Positions 41,265 through 47,292 of a DNA stretch of 64,000 bases are shown piece by piece. The notes beneath the pieces were generated by a model. The model had not been told where the DNA came from. It worked only from the letters and a program-made list of their open reading frames with translations, and made no database searches. The first letter of the stretch is position 1, and each line of letters begins with the position of its first letter. The DNA lies in NCBI RefSeq assembly GCF_009720145.1, contig NZ_CP046252.1, positions 2,684,001 to 2,748,000 on the forward strand. The letters run 5' to 3'. The DNA is from Sphingobium sp. CAP-1. GTDB taxonomy: Bacteria; Pseudomonadota; Alphaproteobacteria; Sphingomonadales; Sphingomonadaceae. The position numbers and the translations under genes were made by a program.

Positions 41265-41295
41265 GAGTATCAAGGGATAGCCCATGACATTTGCA
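41235..41295 (-). ncRNA. Candidate antitoxin RNA
   Basis: A promoter at 41302-41330 reading leftward would start near 41295. The RNA would begin with UUGCAAAUGUCAUG, complementary over 14 nt to the small ORF's initiation region at 41093-41106, and end in the 41235-41264 hairpin, about 60 nt in all. Two convergent RNAs with direct repeats and a shared terminator hairpin is the par/Fst arrangement. No transcript data are available. Confidence 0.45.
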
Positions 41296-41296
41296 A
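41283..41296. repeat. Direct repeat copy 2 (antitoxin RNA 5' end)
   Basis: This is an exact copy of CATGACATTTGCAA at 41093-41106. Read as protein it gives only nine codons (MTFATSYIG) before a stop, so it is not a second toxin gene. Confidence 0.8.
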
Positions 41297-41301
41297 CGTC
41301 C

Positions 41302-41330
41302 TATATAGGATAAAATTGCGAAAAGTTCAA
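41302..41330 (-). promoter_or_regulatory. Strong leftward sigma-70 promoter
   Basis: On the minus strand TTGAAC (41330-41325), a 17-base spacer and TATATA (41307-41302) closely match the sigma-70 consensus. This is among the best promoter matches I see in the window. It directs transcription away from the upstream cytochrome b561 gene and into the small-ORF locus. No protein gene is served by it. Confidence 0.6.
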
Positions 41331-41331
41331 C

Positions 41332-41844
41332 TCACAGCATCCGCCGCAGCACATCGTCCTTCAGCATGAAATGGTGCCGCAGCGCCGCGCCGACATGGAG
41401 CGCGATCAGCGCGACCCAGAGCCAGGGCAGCAGTTCATGCGCGCCGCGCGACAGGCCGACGATCGCGTCGTCCTTGGCCACGGCGAATTTGGGCACGTCA
41501 AACAGGAAGAACCAGTTGAGCGGCCGCGTGCCCGCCGACGACATGATCCAGCCGGACAGCGGCAGGATCAGCATCAGTGCATAGAAGAGGATGTGGGTCG
41601 CATGGGCCGCGCCCTTTTCCCAGAGCGGCATCGCGGCGGGCAGCGGCGGGGCGGGATGGGTCAGCCGCCACAGGAGCCGCAGCAGCGTCAGCGCCAGCAC
41701 AGTCAGGCCGATCGACTTGTGGACCGGCATCACCGCCCAGTCCTTTGGCAGGGCGTCATGGGCGAAGCCAAAGGCCAGATTGCCGATGATGAGGATCGCG
41801 ATGATCCAGTGGAGGGCGCGGGCGACGCTTGTGTAACGGGTCAT
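41332..41844 (-). CDS. Cytochrome b561 (CybB type)
   Basis: The protein is 170 residues with four predicted membrane helices. Histidines able to hold two b haems are visible in ARALHWIIA, VHKSIGLTV, AHATHILFY and ALHVGAALRHHFM. Such proteins pass electrons from quinol, or, in some cases, superoxide to quinone. GGAG lies six bases before ATG 41844 (MTRYTSVARALHW), and longer starts lack homology. It is monocistronic, 80 bp from acs on the same strand. Confidence 0.92.
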   Translation of the reverse strand: MTRYTSVARALHWIIAILIIGNLAFGFAHDALPKDWAVMPVHKSIGLTVLALTLLRLLWRLTHPAPPLPAAMPLWEKGAAHATHILFYALMLILPLSGWIMSSAGTRPLNWFFLFDVPKFAVAKDDAIVGLSRGAHELLPWLWVALIALHVGAALRHHFMLKDDVLRRML

Positions 41845-41924
41845 GACTTGCTCCGTCGAGGGGGCCATGGCCGTCCCCCGGACGGCCATGGTTCCAGTAT
41901 CGGACCGCCCCGGCGGGCGATCCG

Positions 41925-43868
41925 TCAACCCTGACGATTGGCGACCAGATTGTCCACCACCGACGGGTCGGCCAGCGTGCTGGTGTCGCCCAGCGCCTGC
42001 GCCGACACTTCCCCCTCGGCGATCTTGCGCAGGATGCGGCGCATGATCTTGCCGGAGCGCGTCTTGGGCAGGCCGGGCGCGAACTGGATCGCGTCGGGCG
42101 TGGCGATCGGGCCGATCTCGGTCCGCACCCACTGCACCAGCGTCTTGCGCAGCGCGTCGTTCGCTTCCTCGCCGCTGTTCAGCGTCACATAGGCGTAGAT
42201 GCCCTGTCCCTTGATATCGTGGGGGAAGCCGACCACTGCCGCTTCGGCCACGCTTTCGTGCAGCACCAGCGCGCTTTCGACCTCGGCCGTACCCATGCGG
42301 TGGCCCGACACGTTGATGACATCATCCACGCGTCCGGTGATCCAGTAATAGCCGTCCGCGTCGCGCCGCGCGCCGTCGCCGGTGGTATATTTGCCGGGGA
42401 AGGTGGTGAAATAGGTCTGGAAGAAGCGCTCATGATCGCCCCAGACGGTGCGCATCTGGCCCGGCCAGCTCCGGGCGATGACCAGATTGCCCTCGGTCGC
42501 GCCGTCCAGCACATGGCCCTCGCCATCGACGATCTGTGGCACCACGCCGGGCATGGGGAAGGTGGCGGAGCCGGGTTTCAGGTCGGTGGCGCCCGGCGTC
42601 GGCGCGATCATCGCCGCGCCCGTTTCGGTCTGCCACCAGGTGTCGATGATCGGGCAGCGTCCTTCGCCCACGACATGATGATACCAGCGCCAGGCTTCCG
42701 GGTTGATCGGTTCGCCCACGGTGCCGAGCAGGCGCAGCGATTTGCGGCTGGTGGCATGGACGAAATCGTCGCCTTCCTTCATCAGCGAGCGCAGCGCGGT
42801 CGGCGCGGTGAAGATGGTCTGCACCTGATGCCGGTCGACCACTTCCCAGATGCGCGCGGGCGTGGGATAATTGGGCACGCCTTCATAGATCAGCGTGGTC
42901 GCGCCGTTCGCCAGCGGGCCATAGACGATATAGCTGTGGCCCGTGACCCAGCCGATATCGGCCGCGCACCAGTAGATGTCGCCGGGGCGATAGTCGAAGC
43001 AGAGTTCGTGGGTCAGGGCAGCCCAGAGCAGATAGCCGCCGGTCGTGTGCAGCACGCCCTTGGGCTTGCCGGTGGAACCGGAGGTGTAGAGGATGAACAG
43101 CGGGTCCTCCGCATTCATCGGTTCGGGCGCGCAGTCGGCCGACACTTTGGCGGTTTCCTCGTGCAGCCAGATGTCGCGGCCTTCCTCCATCGCGATCGCG
43201 CCGCCGGTCGCCTGAACGACGATGACCTTGCGGACGCTGGTGCATTCCTTGAGCGCGGCGTCGACATTGGCCTTCAGCGGCACTTTCTTGCCCGCCCGGC
43301 GGCCTTCGTCGGCGGTGATGACCAAAGTCGAATCACAGTCGATGATCCGGCCGGCCAGTGCTTCGGGCGAGAAACCGCCGAACACGACCGAATGGACCGC
43401 GCCGATCCGCGCGCAGGCGAGCAGGGCGAAGGCGGCCTCCGGGATCATCGGCAGGTAGACGGTGATGCGATCGCCTTTCTTCGCGCCCGCGGCCTTCAGC
43501 ACATTGGCGAAGCGGCAGACCTCCTCATGCACCTGGGCATAGCTGTAGCGGCGCGGCTCCGCCTCCGGCGAATCCGGCTCCCACAGGATGGCGGTCTGAT
43601 CGCCGCGGTCCGCCAGATGGCGGTCGATGCAGTTGGCGCTGACGTTGAGAACGCCGTCGGCGAACCATTTGACGCCGAAATCGGCTTCGGCGAAGCTGCT
43701 TTCATTGGCTTTGGTCGGCGGCGTGATCCACTCCAGCCGTTGCGCCCGCTCCAGCCAATAGGCGTCGGCATCATCGATCGAGCGGGCATAGTCGGCTTCG
43801 CGCGCGGCCCGGTCCATCAATGCCCCCTTGGCCCAATTTTCGGGCACCGGGAAGAAATCGTCAGACAT
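41925..43868 (-). CDS. acsA: Acetyl-CoA synthetase
   Basis: The protein is 647 residues, full length for the AMP-forming enzyme. The ATP motif is LYTSGSTGKPKGVLHTTGG, the acetate pocket includes WWQTETGAAMIAP, and the C-terminal acetylation site is LPKTRSGKIMRRILR with the regulatory Lys. It converts acetate, ATP and CoA to acetyl-CoA. The start MSDDFFPVPENWAKGA is the normal one. It is transcribed leftward from a 184-bp gap shared with the GST gene. No adjacent acetate transporter or deacetylase is seen. Confidence 0.96.
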   Translation of the reverse strand: MSDDFFPVPENWAKGALMDRAAREADYARSIDDADAYWLERAQRLEWITPPTKANESSFAEADFGVKWFADGVLNVSANCIDRHLADRGDQTAILWEPDSPEAEPRRYSYAQVHEEVCRFANVLKAAGAKKGDRITVYLPMIPEAAFALLACARIGAVHSVVFGGFSPEALAGRIIDCDSTLVITADEGRRAGKKVPLKANVDAALKECTSVRKVIVVQATGGAIAMEEGRDIWLHEETAKVSADCAPEPMNAEDPLFILYTSGSTGKPKGVLHTTGGYLLWAALTHELCFDYRPGDIYWCAADIGWVTGHSYIVYGPLANGATTLIYEGVPNYPTPARIWEVVDRHQVQTIFTAPTALRSLMKEGDDFVHATSRKSLRLLGTVGEPINPEAWRWYHHVVGEGRCPIIDTWWQTETGAAMIAPTPGATDLKPGSATFPMPGVVPQIVDGEGHVLDGATEGNLVIARSWPGQMRTVWGDHERFFQTYFTTFPGKYTTGDGARRDADGYYWITGRVDDVINVSGHRMGTAEVESALVLHESVAEAAVVGFPHDIKGQGIYAYVTLNSGEEANDALRKTLVQWVRTEIGPIATPDAIQFAPGLPKTRSGKIMRRILRKIAEGEVSAQALGDTSTLADPSVVDNLVANRQG

Positions 43869-44052
43869 CGGGCATCCTTTCCATCACGAAACCATTGTAG
43901 CGGCTACTTCTATCGCCCCGATAGCAGGATCGGAAGGCTGCGCCATGCCGTTTATCGCTATCCTTTTGGCTAATATTGTCATGCAATGCGCAGCGGATGA
44001 TGGCATTTTGCCGCTTCCCCGAAAGCGCGCGCGCGCCTAACAGGGATCGCCT

Positions 44053-44724
44053 ATGTGGTTGCTCTACCAATTCCCCCTATGCCCCTTTTCGCGCAAGGTC
44101 CGGCTTCTCCTTGGGGAGAAGGGGATCGGCTATGATCTGGTGCGCGAATCACCCTGGGCGATGCGCGACGAATTTCTCGACCTGAACCCCGCCGGTACGA
44201 CGCCGGTGATGGTGGAGGCCGACAAGGGCGTCACGCTGATCGACAGTCAGGCCATCTGCGAATATTTCGAGGAGACGGTGGAGAAATTCCCGCTGATCTC
44301 CGGCGCGGCTGCCGGGCGAGCGGAAGTACGGCGGCTGACCGCCTTTTTCGACCAGAATTTCTATGGCGATGTCGTCGGCCCCCTGCTGCACGAGCGGATG
44401 AAGAAGCGGCTGGTGGAGCGCACCTCCCCCGATGCTCGCATCCTGCGCGAAGCGATGAAGCGGGCCAATGTCCATATGGACTATATGGACTATCTGCTGG
44501 ACCATCGGAGCTGGATGGCCGGGCCGACGCTGAGCCTGGCGGATATCGCGGCGGCGGCGCATCTGTCGGTCGCGGACTATCTGGGCGGGATTGACTGGAC
44601 CGGGCATGAGCCGGTCAAGCGTTGGTATGCCGGCTTCAAGTCGCGCCCGTCCTTCCGGCCCCTGCTGTCGGAACGGATGGAGGTGATCGTTCCCCCGCCC
44701 CATTATGAAAAACCGGATTTCTAG
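44053..44724 (+). CDS. Glutathione S-transferase-family protein
   Basis: The protein is 223 residues. The N-terminal thioredoxin-like domain begins MWLLYQFPLCPFSRKVRLLLGEKG. CPFS is the N-capping site, with a Cys rather than Ser or Tyr. DSQAICEYFEE is the glutathione gamma-Glu site. The helical C-terminal domain includes WMAGPTLSLADIAAAAHL. It belongs to the bacterial GSTs whose substrate is unknown. The start is ATG 44053, and the ribosome site is weak (CAGGGA). It is divergent from acs and is followed by repeats. Confidence 0.9.
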   Translation: MWLLYQFPLCPFSRKVRLLLGEKGIGYDLVRESPWAMRDEFLDLNPAGTTPVMVEADKGVTLIDSQAICEYFEETVEKFPLISGAAAGRAEVRRLTAFFDQNFYGDVVGPLLHERMKKRLVERTSPDARILREAMKRANVHMDYMDYLLDHRSWMAGPTLSLADIAAAAHLSVADYLGGIDWTGHEPVKRWYAGFKSRPSFRPLLSERMEVIVPPPHYEKPDF

Positions 44725-44725
44725 A

Positions 44726-44771
44726 GCATCGTGCGCAAAAGTGGGAACCGGTTTTGCGCTTAAAACGATGC
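44726..44771. repeat. Alphaproteobacterial palindromic repeat
   Basis: GCATCGTGCGCAAAA...TTTTGCGC...ACGATGC around GTGGGAACCG is a widespread alphaproteobacterial intergenic repeat. It follows the GST gene directly. Confidence 0.75.
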
Positions 44772-44784
44772 GATAACAAATATC

Positions 44785-44826
44785 TAGAGCGCGCGCCCCG
44801 CGTCCGATTTAACGCAGCGCGCTCTA
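44785..44826. repeat. TAGAGCGCGC / GCGCGCTCTA inverted repeat
   Basis: Perfect ten-base arms (44785-44794 and 44817-44826) with a 22-base loop lie between the convergent GST and GGDEF genes. Confidence 0.65.
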
Positions 44827-44837
44827 CCGGATAACGG

Positions 44838-44859
44838 CCCCTCGCCGCTGGACGAGGGG
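44838..44859. terminator. Hairpin after the GGDEF gene
   Basis: CCCCTCG (44838-44844) pairs with CGAGGGG (44853-44859). It lies eight bases beyond the stop of the leftward GGDEF gene. No T-run is present on that strand, so termination is only likely. Confidence 0.4.
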
Positions 44860-44866
44860 GCGGTTG

Positions 44867-46021
44867 TCAGTCCGTTTCCGCAGCCAGATAGACGCGGTTG
44901 CGGCCATGTTCCTTGGCCAGATAGAGGGCGCGGTCGGCGGCCTTGAGCGCGGCGCGCGGGTCGTCATAGGCCAGCACATTGGCGACGCCGGCGGAAAAGC
45001 TGACCCGGTCCATCCGTTCGCCATTGGTGCGGTTGACCAGGCTGCGGTTGGCCAGATCCTCACGCACGCTGTCCACCGCCTCGCAGGCTTCCGCCGCGGT
45101 TTTGCCGCGGAACAGCATCACGAATTCCTCGCCGCCGTGGCGGGCGACATGGCAATGATCGTCCGACGCCTTGGCCAGCAGTCCGGCGACGAATTTCAGC
45201 ACGCGGTCGCCCGTGTCGTGGCCGTGGGTGTCGTTGATATGCTTGAAATGGTCGATGTCGCAAAAGGCGATCGACAGCGTTTCCTGATTGGTCTGGGCCT
45301 GCTGCACCTCATCCTTCAGCACGCCTTCGAAGGCGCGGCGGTTGGGCAGGCCGGTCAGATGATCATGTTCGGCGGCGCGGCGCGCATTTTCCAGGCTGGA
45401 CTTGAGCGCCTGGGTCTGGCGCTGATTGTCGCGCAACTGGGTTTCGACCTGGCGGGTCTTTTCGACCATTGAACGGGTCAGGCCGACCAGGCGCGCCAGC
45501 ACCGGTTCATTGTCGCGGCCTTCGGCCAGATCCTTGGCCTGTTCCTGCAATGCGGCGCCATAATCCTTCGCGCTGTTACGCGATTCGTGCATCAGGCCGG
45601 TGAAGTGGGTGAGATTTTCCTCCACCTTGTCCAGCATGGTGGCGAGCGATTCGGGCGTCACCTCATCGGCCCGCTGGTCGGCGGCGATCGATTCGATCCA
45701 GCTATTGGTGATCTTGCCACGCTCCATCATCACGGCCTTGATCGCCTTTTCGACGCCGATATTGGCGCCGGTCAGATAATCCAGCGCGACGCTGAAATTG
45801 ATCGGGGTCAGGTCCAGATCATGGGCGAAGAGAAAATCGCCAATATCGGCATAAAGCTGCCGCCGGCGATTAATCTCGCGGTTGGACGCGGTTCCGGCGC
45901 GGGGGCGTGGCGTTTCTTCGGCCGGCTCATCGTCGGCCTTGCCCGAAATGCCCCTGGCCCAGCGTGCCAGACGATCAGTCAGCCCATGCTGGCTGTTGGA
46001 AGAAGAGAGTGCCCCGGTCAT
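44867..46021 (-). CDS. Diguanylate cyclase (GGDEF)
   Basis: The protein is 384 residues. A disordered N-terminus (about 1-45), a helical region (about 50-210) with no membrane segment, and a C-terminal GGDEF domain are visible. The domain has DHLTGLPNRRAFEGVL, CDIDHFKHINDTHGHDTGD and the catalytic RHGGEEFVMLF, so it should make cyclic-di-GMP. There is no EAL domain. The RxxD product-inhibition site is not evident. ATG 46021 is preceded by GGAG at a short distance, and ATG 46030 is possible. It is cytoplasmic, and its signal is unknown. Confidence 0.9.
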   Translation of the reverse strand: MTGALSSSNSQHGLTDRLARWARGISGKADDEPAEETPRPRAGTASNREINRRRQLYADIGDFLFAHDLDLTPINFSVALDYLTGANIGVEKAIKAVMMERGKITNSWIESIAADQRADEVTPESLATMLDKVEENLTHFTGLMHESRNSAKDYGAALQEQAKDLAEGRDNEPVLARLVGLTRSMVEKTRQVETQLRDNQRQTQALKSSLENARRAAEHDHLTGLPNRRAFEGVLKDEVQQAQTNQETLSIAFCDIDHFKHINDTHGHDTGDRVLKFVAGLLAKASDDHCHVARHGGEEFVMLFRGKTAAEACEAVDSVREDLANRSLVNRTNGERMDRVSFSAGVANVLAYDDPRAALKAADRALYLAKEHGRNRVYLAAETD

Positions 46022-46079
46022 GCACTCCATAACGGCCGGCCGGAAACAAGGTTAAGGACGCGGTCGGAAAAGAATCGCG

Positions 46080-46958
46080 TCAGATATCGGCCGCCACCAG
46101 CCAGTCGCGGAAGATGCGCACGGCGCGGGTCTGGAGCGCGCGCGGGCGGCAGACGAAGAAATAGCGATAGGGGCTTTCGACATGGATCGGGAACAGCCGC
46201 ACCAGTCGCGGATCGCCGGCCTGTTCATAATGGCTGGCGTGCATCACCGCGACGCCCAGCCCCTGCGCGGCGGCTTCCAGCATCAACTGGCCCGAATCAT
46301 AATTGTCGATCGCCAGCGGCTGCAAATCCGTCAGGCCGGCCGCGTCCTTCCAGGCGTCGAAGGACAGCGCCATGTCGCGATGGAGCAGGACGGTCTGTTG
46401 CGCCAGTTCTTCGGGCGATTTGAGCGCGTGCGGCCCGTCCAGCAGTTCGCGCCGGCCGATCAGATAGACTTCTTCATGATCCAGTTCGTGCGCGTAGAGC
46501 GCCGGATCGATATCTTTCGACAGGACGATCGCCGCGTCCAGCCCTTCGCCCAGCCGCGCGACGGCGTGGGGCGTGGTTTCGATGTCGATATGAAGCTGGG
46601 GATGCTGCTGGCGCAGCCGGCCCAGATGGGGAAAGAGGCGCTGGGTCGCGAACAGCGGCATCACCGCCAGACGCAGGCGGAGCTGGTTGCCGCCGCTCTG
46701 GATATTCTCCAGCGCCTGGGACAGCGAATCGAGCGCGGGGGCGATGTCGTCCAGCAGCCGCTGGCCGTCGGCATTGATCTCCAGCGCCTGATGCTTGCGG
46801 TCGAACAGCGGGCGGCCGATGAAGCGCTCCAGCGCCTGCACCCGGCGGCTGAGCGCGGGAGTCGACAGGGCAAGCTCTTCGGCCGCCGCCTTGACCGAGC
46901 CAAGGCGGGCAACCTGAACGAAGGCCTCAAGGGCCGTTAGGGGCGGCAATCTGCGCAT
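46080..46958 (-). CDS. LysR-family transcriptional regulator
   Basis: The protein is 292 residues. The N-terminal winged helix MRRLPPLTALEAFVQVARLGSVKAAAEELALSTPALSRRVQALE is GcvA-like, followed by the periplasmic-binding-like effector domain. It starts at ATG 46958 and faces a 334-bp non-coding region with an inverted repeat and a small-RNA candidate. It could regulate that RNA or the Cdc48 gene beyond it. No metabolic gene is adjacent to suggest the effector. Confidence 0.92.
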   Translation of the reverse strand: MRRLPPLTALEAFVQVARLGSVKAAAEELALSTPALSRRVQALERFIGRPLFDRKHQALEINADGQRLLDDIAPALDSLSQALENIQSGGNQLRLRLAVMPLFATQRLFPHLGRLRQQHPQLHIDIETTPHAVARLGEGLDAAIVLSKDIDPALYAHELDHEEVYLIGRRELLDGPHALKSPEELAQQTVLLHRDMALSFDAWKDAAGLTDLQPLAIDNYDSGQLMLEAAAQGLGVAVMHASHYEQAGDPRLVRLFPIHVESPYRYFFVCRPRALQTRAVRIFRDWLVAADI

Positions 46959-47081
46959 AATCTATAAAAGTCCGAAGCCGATCCGCTGCGCCGCGTCAAT
47001 TCTCTTTATCGAACGGCGTCCGTTTCGGTTCCAAGCATCCTCTGCGTAATGAGCAGGAAAAAGCCGGAAATGGCAAGATGC

Positions 47082-47123
47082 ATTTTTTGCAACTCGACGG
47101 ATTGTTTCGCACTTGCAAAAAAT
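47082..47123. promoter_or_regulatory. Inverted repeat in the LysR upstream region
   Basis: ATTTTTTGCAA (47082-47092) and TTGCAAAAAAT (47113-47123) form a perfect 11-base inverted repeat 20 bases apart. The right arm overlaps a possible -35 (TTGCAA, 47113-47118), spaced 17 bases from CACATA (47136-47141). It is a candidate binding region for the divergent LysR protein. Confidence 0.5.
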
Positions 47124-47147
47124 CACGTTGCAGCGCACATAGAAGAG

Positions 47148-47207
47148 GCCTTTCAGGCATCCTCTCCTAAAAACTTTCGGGCTGGCCTTTGGGCCGGCCC
47201 TTTTTTT
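47148..47207 (+). ncRNA. Candidate small RNA upstream of the Cdc48 gene
   Basis: About 60 nt would run from the predicted start near 47148 to a strong terminator. Between the 5' hairpin (AGAGG...CCTCT, with CCT/AGG inside) and the terminator lies an unpaired stretch CCTCTCCTAAAAACTTTC that includes an anti-Shine-Dalgarno-like CCTCTCC. No protein gene lies upstream on this strand. It could instead be an attenuated leader of the Cdc48 gene. Confidence 0.45.
47179..47207 (+). terminator. Strong Rho-independent terminator
   Basis: GGGCTGGCC (47179-47187) pairs with GGCCGGCCC (47192-47200) with one G-T wobble, followed by seven T. It lies 85 bases before the Cdc48 start. Confidence 0.88.
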
Positions 47208-47292
47208 CGTCCTTTCGTTCCGGGTGCTGCCTCTTTTCGCGCGCGCCGGCGTTTCCTATCTCGTTACGGAACGACAAAGATGAGGATGGCTT

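Noticed and set aside
41028..41285. 85-codon frame antisense to the small-ORF locus
   Set aside because: It spans both hairpins and repeats, has no ribosome site, and looks like chance opening. The RNA-based reading explains the region better.
41284..41313. Second short ORF (MTFATSYIG) as a duplicated toxin
   Set aside because: Only the first four codons match, and there is no ribosome site. It is better read as the direct repeat encoding antisense complementarity.
43945..44040. 31-codon ORF between acs and the GST gene
   Set aside because: It has a hydrophobic start and a GGAAGG upstream, but no hairpin, repeat or other supporting structure, and a low-complexity basic tail. It was not strong enough to call.
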